Positions 16,827 through 24,707 of a stretch of DNA of 48,766 bases are shown piece by piece. Under the pieces are notes generated by a model, which was not told where the DNA came from, searched no databases, and worked only from the letters and a program-made list of their open reading frames with translations. Position numbers and translations under genes: made by a program. The DNA is from Oribacterium sinus (lineage in GTDB: Bacteria > Bacillota > Clostridia > Lachnospirales > Lachnospiraceae): assembly GCF_014202695.1 (NCBI RefSeq), contig NZ_JACHHH010000004.1, forward strand, positions 168,719-217,484. Direction: 5' to 3'. Each line of letters opens with the position of its first letter. Position 1 is the stretch's first letter.

Positions 16827-18548
16827 CTAGGAAACTCGTCCCTTTTCCATCTCATAAATCCGGTCAGCAAGGGACATGGTGGATTGTCTGTGAGAAACCA
16901 GCACTACAGTCTTTCCTTCTTTTTCTTTCTCTAAGGACTGCAAAATAATTCCCTCGTTTAAGACATCGAGATTACTGCTAGGCTCATCGAGAAGCAGAAG
17001 CTCCGCATCGTGAAGGAAGGCTCTTGCAAGACCTATTCGTTGCTTTTCTCCATCAGAAAGAGAATCTCCAAGCTCGCCCACCTTTGTTTCATATCCTTTG
17101 GGGAGGCTCATGATAAAGTCATGAATGCTTGCTTTCTTCGCCGCATTTTCAATCTCTTCCTGCGTAGCGGAGAGCTTTGCGACCGCAATATTTTTCCCGA
17201 TGCTATCATGGAAGAGAATGGTATCCTGTGTCACATAGCTCGTCATTTTGCGAAGGCAGTCCGTATTGATTTCCTTCACATTTTTTCCGGAAAATAAAAT
17301 CTCTCCCTTTTTCGTATCCCAGAAACGCATAAGCAGCTTTAAAAGAGTGGATTTTCCGGAGCCGCTGACACCGTGAATCCCGAGAACCTTTCCCTTCGGA
17401 ATGTCAATCGAAACCTGCTTCAGAATGATTTCATACTGATAAGAAAATGTAAGTTTTTCGACGTTTGCACCGTTAAATTCAATATTTTCTCCGTTTGATA
17501 CCTCTTCTACCGCCGGCTCCTCCTCTAAAAGGGAAAGCACCCTCTCTCCGGAGGCCAAGGTCTGGTTTAGGGTATTGGAAAGAGAAGAAAGTGCTACAAC
17601 CGGTCCAAAGGAACTCATCATGGCAAGGGTGGAAAGAAGCATTTCAGAAAAGCTGACTGCATTTCTCTGATAAAGGAAAAGCATGGTAAAGAGCATTCCC
17701 CAGGAAAAAAGCTGAATCGCAAGATTCGTCACCGCACGCTGTGAGCCCTCAAAGGAGCTTAAGTTTCTCTGGAAAGCAGAGAGTCTTTTCGACCTTTCGT
17801 CCATTTCCATAGCTTGTTTTTCTCCCACATGGTATTGCTGGATTTCATCCAGACCGTAGAGACTATCCAAAACAAAGTTATTTAGCTCACCCATCTCGCT
17901 TCTAAGCGCCATTCCGGCTTCTGCGCTGCGCTTTCCGTTCCAAATGGGAAGTAGCACGCCGACAGTAAGATAGGCAAAAAAAGCAATTCCCCCAGCCAGG
18001 ATATGTTGCTTTCCGATAAAAATCAGCATAATCAGCGAAGTTAAAAAGGCAATTGCAATCGGGGAAACGGTATGCGCAAAAAAGACCTCTAAGAGTTCGA
18101 TGTCCGAAGTAATGACGGAGATGAGATTCCCCTTTTCCTTTCCCTCCAACTTTGCCGGGCAGAGTTTTCTTAATATGGCAAATACCTTGTGACGGATAAT
18201 CGCTAAGATTCGAAAGGCAATGTAGTGGTTACAATACTGTTCGCCGTAGTGCAAGCTTCCACGTGCTACGGCAAAGAGGAAAATCACGGTAAAGAGCTTC
18301 TGCCATGAGCCTGTAACAAAAGAGATGACGCCCCCCGGCATAAATAAACCGTCTCCGGAAAGCCCATGCAAAGCAGGAAGCTCCAAAATCCCCTTTAGGA
18401 TTCCGTATCCCCCGAGAATGGTCAGGAAGATTGCACATAAAAATCCCAAAACACCTAAGATAATACCGGTCAGCATTACTCCCGTAAGAGGCTTTACAAG
18501 AACGATAAGTTTCCGCATAATGGCCAAATCCGACCTTCTTTTATTCAT
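16827..18548 (-). CDS. ABC transporter permease/ATPase (CydC-like half of a heterodimeric exporter)
   Basis: 573 residues: an N-terminal six-helix exporter membrane domain (about 15-330) and a C-terminal nucleotide-binding domain with Walker A GVSGSGKST, a Q-loop VTQDT, a signature LSDGEKQR (Asp in place of the first Gly) and Walker B LLLLDEPSS followed by the H-loop VSHRQ. Its start overlaps the end of the partner gene by 8 bp, so the products almost certainly form a heterodimer. Sequence style resembles CydDC thiol exporters, but no cytochrome bd genes are here, so the substrate is unassigned. GGAGGGG precedes the start. Confidence 0.88.
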   Translation of the reverse strand: MNKRRSDLAIMRKLIVLVKPLTGVMLTGIILGVLGFLCAIFLTILGGYGILKGILELPALHGLSGDGLFMPGGVISFVTGSWQKLFTVIFLFAVARGSLHYGEQYCNHYIAFRILAIIRHKVFAILRKLCPAKLEGKEKGNLISVITSDIELLEVFFAHTVSPIAIAFLTSLIMLIFIGKQHILAGGIAFFAYLTVGVLLPIWNGKRSAEAGMALRSEMGELNNFVLDSLYGLDEIQQYHVGEKQAMEMDERSKRLSAFQRNLSSFEGSQRAVTNLAIQLFSWGMLFTMLFLYQRNAVSFSEMLLSTLAMMSSFGPVVALSSLSNTLNQTLASGERVLSLLEEEPAVEEVSNGENIEFNGANVEKLTFSYQYEIILKQVSIDIPKGKVLGIHGVSGSGKSTLLKLLMRFWDTKKGEILFSGKNVKEINTDCLRKMTSYVTQDTILFHDSIGKNIAVAKLSATQEEIENAAKKASIHDFIMSLPKGYETKVGELGDSLSDGEKQRIGLARAFLHDAELLLLDEPSSNLDVLNEGIILQSLEKEKEGKTVVLVSHRQSTMSLADRIYEMEKGRVS

Positions 18549-20394
18549 GCTTTTCCCCTCCTTCCTCTACCGTATCTTCCCTTTCTCCTGTTTTATCCTG
18601 CAAGTCTTCCATAATCCCTTGTTCTTCAAAACCAGTATCTTTTTGTTTTTCTGTAGAACTTTCTTTACGTGTTTCGGAAAAGCTTTCCAGCTCCTTTTGT
18701 TCCTTAAACAAACGGCTGTAGCTGCCTCCCTTTTTAAGGAGCTCCTCATGCTTTCCGGCTTCCGCCACTCTACCGTTTTCCAACATGAAAATACAATCAC
18801 TCCCTACAACATTAGCCAGCCTATGGGAAATCAAGAGAATCGTTCTGCTCTTTGCAAGCTCATGAATGACCTCCATAATCCTTTCTTCACTTTCCGCATC
18901 AATATTCGATGTCGCTTCATCAAAAATATAGACCGGAGTATCGTGGAGAAGTGCTCTTGCAAGAGAAAGCCTCTGCTTCTGCCCTCCGGAAATATTGGTA
19001 CCGTTCGAAAGGAGTGGCATAGCAAGTCCGCCCTGTGCTTCTATAAAGGAGAGGAGGTTTACCTTTTTTAAGGCTTCCTTCATCTCCTTCTCGGTTACGG
19101 AAGGCTTTCCTAGGAGAAGATTCTCCCGTACAGTCCCCTTAAAGATCCAACTGTCATGCCCGATCATCGTCATTTTATCGAGGATAGACCGAGACGAAAA
19201 TTCCGTAAGCTCTCTTCCGTTTAGCTTTACAGAGCCTTTGTAGCCCTTATTTTTCCCCATAAGAATCCCGGCTATAGTGGATTTTCCGGATCCGGAAAGA
19301 CCCACGAGGGACACAAAGGAACAGGCAGGAATTTCCAGTTCGACATCACGAAGGATTTCCCGACTCTCCTCATAGGAAAAGCAAAGTTTCTCCATAGAAA
19401 TCCGTATTTCTTTTTCTTCCAGTACAGCTTTCCCGTCTTCCGCTTCCGGAAGATCCAGGAAAGCAAAGATTCGGTCACTTGCCTTCATGCCGTTCATGCC
19501 GATATGAAAGAAGCTTCCGAGCAGTCGCATGGGGAGAAAGAATTCCGCCGCAAGGAGGGTAATCATTAAAACATCGGAAAGAGAAATTGCCCCTTTGGAA
19601 AATTGACCAAGTGCCGAGATGATCCCGACCGCCGCCCCGCCGTAAGCGATAATATCCATCACCGAAGTACTGTTTAACTGCATGGAAAGCACCTTCATCG
19701 TGATTTTCCGGAAAAGCTCCGCTTCCCTGTCCATGTCCTCCGCTGCAGCCTGATCCGCCTGATAAATCTTTAAGGTGGTCATGCCCTGCAGCTTTTCCAA
19801 AAAGCTGTCGCCAAGTCCATAATAGATTGCAAAATAGTTACTGAGTAATTTTTTGGCTACAATCATAACAAGCATAATGACAATAGGAATAAGAGGCACA
19901 GCAAGTAGGAGGAGCAGTGCCGTTTGAACGCTGATGCGCGAGAGGATAAAGAAGAGGGTAATCGGAGCCAAAAGGGAGTAGAAGAACTGACTTAAGTACC
20001 TTCCGAAATAGGTTTCCAGCTGTTCCACGCCTTCTCCTGCCATTTGCACGATTTCCGCGCTGTTTACGCTTTCTCGATAAGCCGGTCCGAGGGCAAGCAT
20101 TTTCCCATAAATCTTATTGCGAAGGATTCGTTTCACATCCGCACTGGCATGAAAGCTCGCCTTTGTATACAGGCGGTCGCAGAGAAAGCGAAAGCCCAGT
20201 CCGAGCAGAACAATCCCCATAGTCAGGGCTATTCCCTCCGTACTTAATTTCTTCTGCCAAGCATTCTCTAAGAGATGAGCAATATTGTACACAATCACGA
20301 CCTGTGCAAGGAGTGAAATCCATTGCCATACTATCTGCTGTACGATATACTTTCCGGCTCCCTCTAAGAGCCGAATCAAACGCATTTTAATCAT
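18541..20394 (-). CDS. ABC transporter permease/ATPase (CydD-like half of a heterodimeric exporter)
   Basis: 617 residues: a six-helix membrane domain (about 15-310), then a nucleotide-binding domain with Walker A GLSGSGKST, signature ISGGQKQR, Walker B VYIFDEATS and H-loop ISHRL. A charged Lys/Glu-rich tail of about 50 residues follows the ATPase. Both ATPase halves of the pair look catalytically complete apart from the altered signature in the partner. It is the upstream gene of the exporter pair and starts 62 bp after the YgbA-like gene, so the three probably form an operon. The substrate is unknown; thiols or peptides are possible. Confidence 0.88.
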   Translation of the reverse strand: MIKMRLIRLLEGAGKYIVQQIVWQWISLLAQVVIVYNIAHLLENAWQKKLSTEGIALTMGIVLLGLGFRFLCDRLYTKASFHASADVKRILRNKIYGKMLALGPAYRESVNSAEIVQMAGEGVEQLETYFGRYLSQFFYSLLAPITLFFILSRISVQTALLLLLAVPLIPIVIMLVMIVAKKLLSNYFAIYYGLGDSFLEKLQGMTTLKIYQADQAAAEDMDREAELFRKITMKVLSMQLNSTSVMDIIAYGGAAVGIISALGQFSKGAISLSDVLMITLLAAEFFLPMRLLGSFFHIGMNGMKASDRIFAFLDLPEAEDGKAVLEEKEIRISMEKLCFSYEESREILRDVELEIPACSFVSLVGLSGSGKSTIAGILMGKNKGYKGSVKLNGRELTEFSSRSILDKMTMIGHDSWIFKGTVRENLLLGKPSVTEKEMKEALKKVNLLSFIEAQGGLAMPLLSNGTNISGGQKQRLSLARALLHDTPVYIFDEATSNIDAESEERIMEVIHELAKSRTILLISHRLANVVGSDCIFMLENGRVAEAGKHEELLKKGGSYSRLFKEQKELESFSETRKESSTEKQKDTGFEEQGIMEDLQDKTGEREDTVEEGGEKHE

Positions 20395-20455
20395 TAATTC
20401 TCCCTTTTCTTTTATCTATTTACACTTTCCTTTTCCATCATTTCAGTTTTATCCC

Positions 20456-20806
20456 CTAAGCATCCGGCTTTTTTCCCGCTTTCTTATTTTTCATTCCCTC
20501 TACCGCATGAGAAATCGATAAGAGCGGATGATGGAGCAGCATACTCGGTCCGCTTATCCGCATGACCGTCCGAATCTTCTCCCGCATTTCCGGCGAATAG
20601 CAGTGTACCGGGCAATAACTGCAGAAACTCTTTTTTTCCATAAAAGGACAACGGGCAATCCTCGATATGGCATAGTCCGAAAGCGCCTTACATTCTTCGC
20701 AAAGTGCCCCGGATCCACCGTGCTTCTTCTTGCAGTATAGAGAAATCATCTCCGAGATCAAACGGATTTCACCCTGTCTCTTCTTTTCAATCTGCTCTGA
20801 ATTCAT
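20456..20806 (-). CDS. YgbA-like (nitrous oxide-stimulated promoter) Cys-rich protein
   Basis: 116 residues from the ATG at 20806 (AAAGGGA lies 9 nt upstream; the ATG at 20815 abuts the ribosome site). A cluster of conserved cysteines, LYCKKKHG, LCEECKAL, ARCPFMEKKSFCSYCPVHCY, then the IRTVMRISGPSMLLHHPLL segment, matches the family whose E. coli member YgbA is induced by NO. It probably binds metal or an Fe-S centre. It is the first gene of the operon with the ABC exporter, suggesting a shared role in redox, thiol or nitrosative stress (inference). Confidence 0.85.
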   Translation of the reverse strand: MNSEQIEKKRQGEIRLISEMISLYCKKKHGGSGALCEECKALSDYAISRIARCPFMEKKSFCSYCPVHCYSPEMREKIRTVMRISGPSMLLHHPLLSISHAVEGMKNKKAGKKPDA

Positions 20807-20936
20807 AAAGCGCATTCCCTTTCTTTGCCAATAGAGTAAAGATTTTGTCAGTTGCTAAAGGAATAAAAAGAGAGTAATCATTAACACTTTGATACAATGG
20901 TTTCGACTAAAAAACTATGCAAAGGAGATTACTCTA

Positions 20937-21116
20937 ATGGATATTGTAGCACTATTGGAGGTTTTGGCAAAAGGCTTACTTGACGCAGAGAACAAATATA
21001 GTGGCTTTTCTCTTGTAATTTATGATTTTCGAAATACAATGAAAAGTAAAGGATTTGTCTTGTGCTTTACTTTAAGATTAGGAGGAAGAGGATGGCAGAG
21101 CTACAGTATAATTTGA
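20937..21116 (+). CDS. Small hypothetical protein
   Basis: 59 codons from an ATG with AAGGAG at good spacing (MDIVALLEVLAKGLL). The end overlaps the start of the next gene by 25 bp in another frame. I do not recognise it. The last part (LRLGGRGWQSYSII) overlaps the ribosome site and start of the next gene and looks fortuitous, so this may be a leader peptide or a decayed gene rather than a working protein. Confidence 0.35.
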   Translation: MDIVALLEVLAKGLLDAENKYSGFSLVIYDFRNTMKSKGFVLCFTLRLGGRGWQSYSII

Positions 21117-21673
21117 TTGATGATTGGGAAAAGAAAGAGGTGGATCTTCCTGCATTGGAAGAAGCTTTAGAGCAGGGAAGCTCTGATCGTTATAGTGGAA
21201 AGGTATTTCATGATATTGCCGCAAAGTGGAAGAAATACAAGAAAAGGGGCATTTCGAATCTTTACCTTTTAAAGGAAGCTGAAGATGAAGGTCTGGCTTG
21301 TGCGTACTATGCTTATTCGATTACAAATGGTGTGATAGAGGAGGCACAGCTGGAAAATTTGCGTGCGCTTTGCGCAGAGAAGCTCTCTACTGGAGAAATG
21401 CGTGCCAGTGCATCCTTCTGTAAGGCATCTGAATGGTGGGATACCAATCCTACTTATCTTACGAAGCTGGTGGAAAAGGGAGAGGCAGATAGGCTGTATG
21501 AATACCTGAGTGCACAGCTGTTCCCCCAAGGGATAGTTCTCACCTCTCTAAGTGCGAAAATGAATGCTAAAGAAGAGCTTGCCTGCTCGGCAATCGCTTG
21601 GGGCTTAAAGGAAGGCGGATTTTTCAAAAAAGGCGCTTACATGAGTAGAGCAATCGATAATCGCTATCTTTAA
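21092..21673 (+). CDS. Hypothetical soluble protein
   Basis: 193 residues starting MAELQYNLIDDWEKKEVDLP; the ATG at 21092 has a perfect AGGAGG, so the upstream in-frame ATG at 21062 was rejected. It is mostly helical, with pairs of helices such as LYLLKEAEDEGLACAYYAY and LEEALEQGSSDRYSGKVFHD, possibly a degenerate helical-repeat fold. No catalytic motif, signal peptide or membrane segment is seen. I do not recognise the family. It is convergent with azlD. Confidence 0.6.
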   Translation: MAELQYNLIDDWEKKEVDLPALEEALEQGSSDRYSGKVFHDIAAKWKKYKKRGISNLYLLKEAEDEGLACAYYAYSITNGVIEEAQLENLRALCAEKLSTGEMRASASFCKASEWWDTNPTYLTKLVEKGEADRLYEYLSAQLFPQGIVLTSLSAKMNAKEELACSAIAWGLKEGGFFKKGAYMSRAIDNRYL

Positions 21674-21706
21674 AGACGCATAGCTGTTCTGACAATTCCT
21701 AGGCCG

Positions 21707-22039
21707 TTAAAACGGCAAAGCCAAAATCCCCTGTTGAAACAGCATATACAGGACGGTGCCGGAGAAGATGGAAAGCAGCATATTCCGCTTCCAACAATGC
21801 ATCAGGATGGTTAGTCCAAGAGAAAGAAACTCCGGTAGTCCTTGGTTTCCGCTAAATAACTGAACATTACGAAGACAATACACCAAAAGCAGAGCAAAGC
21901 TTGCGGGAGGCAGAGCCTTTCCCAGATATTGCACTGTTTTAGGGGTATTTTTTTGAAATAAGATAAAGGGCAAAAAGCGGGTCAGCATGGTGCCCAGAAT
22001 ACAAAGCGCTATGATAATGATGCGTTGCCATACAGTCAT
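21707..22039 (-). CDS. azlD: AzlD-family branched-chain amino acid transport protein
   Basis: 110 residues with about four membrane helices and the family signature TRFLPFILF near residues 20-28, followed by a helix pattern with VQYLGKALPPASFALLLVYCL. AzlD is the small partner of AzlC in branched-chain amino acid export. It lies 33 bp after azlC in the same direction. A small GC hairpin (GCCGTT/AACGGC, 21703-21716) covers the stop codon. Confidence 0.9.
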   Translation of the reverse strand: MTVWQRIIIIALCILGTMLTRFLPFILFQKNTPKTVQYLGKALPPASFALLLVYCLRNVQLFSGNQGLPEFLSLGLTILMHCWKRNMLLSIFSGTVLYMLFQQGILALPF

Positions 22040-22072
22040 AAGCTTGCCTTTCTAAAAACTTCGTTTACTACA

Positions 22073-22789
22073 TTAGCTTTTCTTCGCTTCCATAAATTGC
22101 CTTTCCAGCTTAGGCTTTGCCAGGAGGAAAATGCTTAGGATGCCAAGCATAGCAGGTAGGATGAAATGCTCTGCTTTAAAAATTACTAGGGAAAGGATGG
22201 ATACCCCCAGTCCCAGCAGAGAAGAAAAATGATTTTTCTCCTTCAAAAACTGATCTAAGAAAATCACCGCAAAGAGAGCAGTCATGACAAAATCAATCCC
22301 CTCTGTGGAAAAAGGCAGGACATTTCCAAGAAGCGTACCAAGACAGGAGCCTAGCACCCAGTAGATTTGATTTAAGAGTGTCACAAAAAACATAAACCAG
22401 CCGGGATCCACCCCTTCCGGTATTTTTGTACTATAATTAATACTGAAACTTTCGTCGCACATGCCGAAGATTAGATAAAAATGCTTCCATCCTTTTTTGG
22501 GGAATTTATCCAGCATGGCAATGCCGTAGAACAGATGTCGAAGCTGAATCATAATAGCCAGAAAAAGCGTTTCCATAGGAGCGAAAGGACCTAATAGAAA
22601 TCCTACAGCCAAGAGCTCTAAGGAACCGCCGTAGATTAAGGAAGCCATAAAGAAGGTGTAGACCACGGAAAGGCCGGCGCTGTGCATATAGATACCGTAA
22701 GCAAAGCCCAGAAATAAAAAGCCGGTTAAGATGGGAACGGTATGAGGGAAGGCGGCCTTTAGCGCCTTTTTTTGCTGTTCATGAAGCAT
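22073..22789 (-). CDS. azlC: AzlC-family branched-chain amino acid exporter
   Basis: 238 residues from the ATG at 22789, which is preceded by GAAGGAGAT; a longer frame to 22882 lacks a ribosome site and adds a non-family extension. It has about seven membrane helices with family segments FPHTVPILTGFLFLGFAYGI near the start, FLASLIYGGSLELLAVG-like residues around 55-75, and FGMCDESF in the middle. With AzlD it forms an exporter for branched-chain amino acids or analogues. Part of an azlCD pair transcribed leftward. Confidence 0.92.
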   Translation of the reverse strand: MLHEQQKKALKAAFPHTVPILTGFLFLGFAYGIYMHSAGLSVVYTFFMASLIYGGSLELLAVGFLLGPFAPMETLFLAIMIQLRHLFYGIAMLDKFPKKGWKHFYLIFGMCDESFSINYSTKIPEGVDPGWFMFFVTLLNQIYWVLGSCLGTLLGNVLPFSTEGIDFVMTALFAVIFLDQFLKEKNHFSSLLGLGVSILSLVIFKAEHFILPAMLGILSIFLLAKPKLERQFMEAKKS

Positions 22790-22990
22790 AAAACAAAATC
22801 TCCTTCTATAAAGTTCTTTAGTTGTAGAGCCTTTCGGATTAAAGTAAAAACCGGCTGGACTAAATAGGATAAGGAGTCTCAACTAAAGAAAAAAACAGCA
22901 ATAGTCTATAAATTTTTTTTATGAATTTCAAGGGAAAGGCGGAAAAAAATTTCCATAAAAAGAGGAGAATACTATAGGAAATATACCAAT

Positions 22991-23019
22991 TTGATATTTC
23001 TAAAAATATTCGTTATACT
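22991..23019 (+). promoter_or_regulatory. Promoter of the type III antitoxin RNA
   Basis: TTGATA (22991-22996), exactly 17 bp, then TATACT (23014-23019). Transcription would start near 23026, about 10 nt before the first antitoxin repeat. Confidence 0.75.
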
Positions 23020-23025
23020 TCCAGT

Positions 23026-23146
23026 AAAAAAAAAGGGTGTCCCACTACCGTTAAAGGTGGAGCATTAAAGAAGGTGTCTCACTACCTATATCCCAAAGGT
23101 GAAGCATTAAAGCTAACAGAGGGGGGTTATCCTCTCTGTTTTTTTT
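23026..23146 (+). ncRNA. Type III toxin-antitoxin RNA antitoxin (two repeats plus terminator)
   Basis: Two tandem repeats of 37 and 40 nt (23036-23072 and 23073-23112) share GGTGTC-CACTACC, AAAGGTG and AGCATTAAAG. Inside each, a short helix covaries: CCAC with GTGG in the first, TCAC with GTGA in the second, so structure rather than sequence is kept. A terminator follows at once, then a ribosome site and a ToxN-like reading frame. Promoter, repeats, terminator and toxin in this order is the hallmark of type III loci (ToxIN, CptIN, TenpIN), where each processed repeat folds as a pseudoknot that binds the RNase toxin. The low copy number is closer to the CptIN or TenpIN type. Confidence 0.75.
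23115..23146 (+). terminator. Terminator between RNA antitoxin and toxin
   Basis: AACAGAGGGG (23115-23124) pairs with CCTCTCTGTT (23131-23140, one G-T pair), followed by eight T residues. In type III loci this leaky terminator sets the excess of antitoxin RNA over toxin mRNA. Confidence 0.85.
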
Positions 23147-23157
23147 AGGAGAATCCA

Positions 23158-23369
23158 ATGGCAGAAGCGATTAAATATGGATTTTACGCTGTAAATCCTG
23201 ATTATCTTGAATATCTCAATCAAATAGATTCAGAAGTTTATACAACCTATCATATAGGAACAGTATTAAACCATTTGTTGGAATAGAAAACTATAATTAT
23301 TTTATTCCAATATCTTCTGCAAAGGAAAAACACAAAAGATGGAAAAATGTTTCTGATGAGCAAAGATAA
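23158..23369 (+). pseudogene. ToxN/CptN/TenpN-like type III toxin, frameshifted and truncated
   Basis: An ATG at 23158, with AGGAGA upstream, opens AIKYGFYAVNPDYLEYLNQIDSEVY, the typical N-terminus of ToxN-type toxins (F/YY-V---Y--YL---D--V). The frame stops at 23284 after 42 codons. A shift of one base near 23250 restores the family: IKPFVGIENYNYFIPISSAKEKHKRWK, matching the conserved PYVGI...YFIPLSSPK-KHK segment. This frame ends in TAA at 23367-23369. A full toxin has about 150-190 residues, so roughly the last 100 are missing. The gene is broken twice and should be inactive. Confidence 0.78.
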
Positions 23370-23381
23370 TGCTTTATCTAT

Positions 23382-23450
23382 CATTTTTTCAGCAGTATTT
23401 CGAAAAAGTTCCAGCCGATTGCTGTCCGACAAACAAGCAATTTTTCTCAT
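23382..23450 (-). pseudogene. AbiEii/AbiGii-type nucleotidyltransferase toxin, cut after about 23 codons
   Basis: Directly overlapping the antitoxin stop (ATGA), a minus-strand frame starts with RKIACLSDSNRLELFRNTA and then EKM, which matches the N-terminus of AbiEii/AbiGii toxins (LSxxxRxxLFRNTAxKMG). The expected continuation (IIEKDFWVC...) is absent. From about 23381 the sequence is the antisense of the ToxN remnant, and the frame runs on meaninglessly to 23250. About 250 residues are lost, so the toxin is dead. Confidence 0.65.
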
Positions 23451-24061
23451 AGCACTTCACCTTCACATATTTTACGAATGGCATCATAAATCCAGTCTGT
23501 AGACTCTTTAGCTTCTTGCAAACAAGCTTGTTTTTCTTCTTTTGATAATTTCTTCCTTAGATAGTCTATGGTGTCAGACTTTACATTATTTTTTCCTAAA
23601 GCTTTTAATGCTTGAATGACAAGGCTGGTCATATAGGAGAGTCCGGTGATTTCTTTGTTTGTTCTATGCTTAAATTCAATTTCTGTGTTATTCCACTTAT
23701 AGCTTTTATAGGGGCCGTCACTAATGTAGGACCAGCTTGTACTTACTTGTGTAGATAGACCTAAAAGATTAAGAGCAGTGTTTCCACATGGGGCGATAGT
23801 CCAGTGGTAACTCCTAGCTAGGGCTTTAACCACAGTGTCAGGATTGATTGCGACATACTCATCCAGTAATTTACTGTACTTTGGCTTTTCATAAACACCG
23901 TTGAATACTCTACGAAGAGTGTCCTTTTGTGCTAAGCGATTCAGAGTTCGGCGGACAGTATCTGTATTGGCGATGTCAGCAAAATCTGAATTCACGAAGA
24001 CACTACTCTCCGGAGCTTTATGGATTCGATCTTGAATTTGTTTAGCGTATCCTTCAGCCAA
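23447..24061 (-). CDS. DUF6088 / AbiEi-like type IV antitoxin
   Basis: About 204 residues with an N-terminal winged helix (FADIANTDTVRRTLNRLAQKDTLRRVFNGVYEKP, split across about 28-61) and a middle antitoxin domain with ALARSYHWTIAPCGNTALNLLG. This is the DUF6088/AbiEi group, antitoxin of type IV AbiE systems, which represses its own promoter and counters a nucleotidyltransferase toxin. GTG at 24070 overlaps the AAGGAGG ribosome site; the TTG at 24061 has ideal 8-nt spacing and I prefer it. Its toxin partner survives only as about 23 codons. It is AT-rich compared with the core genes. Confidence 0.83.
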   Translation of the reverse strand: MAEGYAKQIQDRIHKAPESSVFVNSDFADIANTDTVRRTLNRLAQKDTLRRVFNGVYEKPKYSKLLDEYVAINPDTVVKALARSYHWTIAPCGNTALNLLGLSTQVSTSWSYISDGPYKSYKWNNTEIEFKHRTNKEITGLSYMTSLVIQALKALGKNNVKSDTIDYLRKKLSKEEKQACLQEAKESTDWIYDAIRKICEGEVL

Positions 24062-24074
24062 GAGCTTCACCTCC

Positions 24075-24108
24075 TTTGTCCCGAATAATATATAGTATTC
24101 GAGACAAA
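24075..24108 (-). promoter_or_regulatory. Inverted-repeat operator/promoter of the AbiEi-like gene
   Basis: TTTGTCCCGAATA (24075-24087) and TATTCGAGACAAA (24096-24108) match as inverse repeats at 12 of 13 positions. The central AT-rich stretch holds a -10-like TATATT on the minus strand. It sits 14 bp before the start codon, as expected for antitoxin autorepression. Confidence 0.6.
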
Positions 24109-24245
24109 ATGGAAATAGCCTTTATAGGCGTACTTCGTATTGGTGCATTTCATAAATTGTGATATTATCATTTCATAAGAATGCAGTGTTAGAAACTAAT
24201 TTTACTGCTATTTGGACGCTTAAGCATATAAGGAGTAACACTCTT

Positions 24246-24458
24246 ATGATTAATGAAATATTATTTATGGAAATTAGATTATTAGGAGAGTTTTGTCAAA
24301 AATATAAAATGAGTCGGGCTGCTGCCAATGCCCTCTTCTCAAAATATAAAATTTGGCAATATATAGAGTCATGCTATGACATTTTCCATATCAATGGTGA
24401 TGAGTACAATTTAGATGAAATTAGCACTGTTTTGAAGGCGAAAGGAGCGATTTTGTGA
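24246..24458 (+). CDS. DUF3791 domain protein
   Basis: 70 residues from the ATG at 24246 (AAGGAG about 10 nt upstream): MINEILFMEIRLLGEF, then KYKMSRAAANALFSKYKIWQ (split), CYDIFHINGDEYNLDEI. This is the DUF3791 pattern. These small proteins usually sit in front of a DUF3990 gene in a toxin-antitoxin-like unit of unknown mechanism. Here no DUF3990 gene follows; the next gene starts 28 bp later. It is AT-rich. The frame start at 24159 has no ribosome site. Confidence 0.75.
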   Translation: MINEILFMEIRLLGEFCQKYKMSRAAANALFSKYKIWQYIESCYDIFHINGDEYNLDEISTVLKAKGAIL

Positions 24459-24485
24459 AGCTAAGCTTTCAGGAGGCAAGAAAAT

Positions 24486-24707
24486 ATGTCATTTGAAAAA
24501 ATGAATATATGTGCAGACATGATACTCACGAATGCTATTGAGGATATGGCTGAGGAAGAGAATATCTCCATTGAAGAGTCGAGAAATCGGCTCTTAAGCT
24601 CCAATGCGTGCAAGTGTCTTTATAATTTTGATTCCGGATTGTGGAAGGAAGGATCCGACTATTTTCTGGACTACTATAGGAAATCCGAGCAAAAAGTAAG
24701 CGGCTAA
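24486..24707 (+). CDS. Small acidic protein of the DUF3791-associated type
   Basis: 73 residues: MSFEKMNICADMILTNAIED, then IEESRNRLLSSNACKCLYNF and LWKEGSDYFLDYYRK. A perfect AGGAGG precedes the ATG. It belongs to a family of small proteins that I associate with DUF3791/DUF3990 operons, where it is usually the third gene. It is helical and acidic, and has no catalytic motif. The role (antitoxin or adaptor) is unproven. Confidence 0.6.
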   Translation: MSFEKMNICADMILTNAIEDMAEEENISIEESRNRLLSSNACKCLYNFDSGLWKEGSDYFLDYYRKSEQKVSG

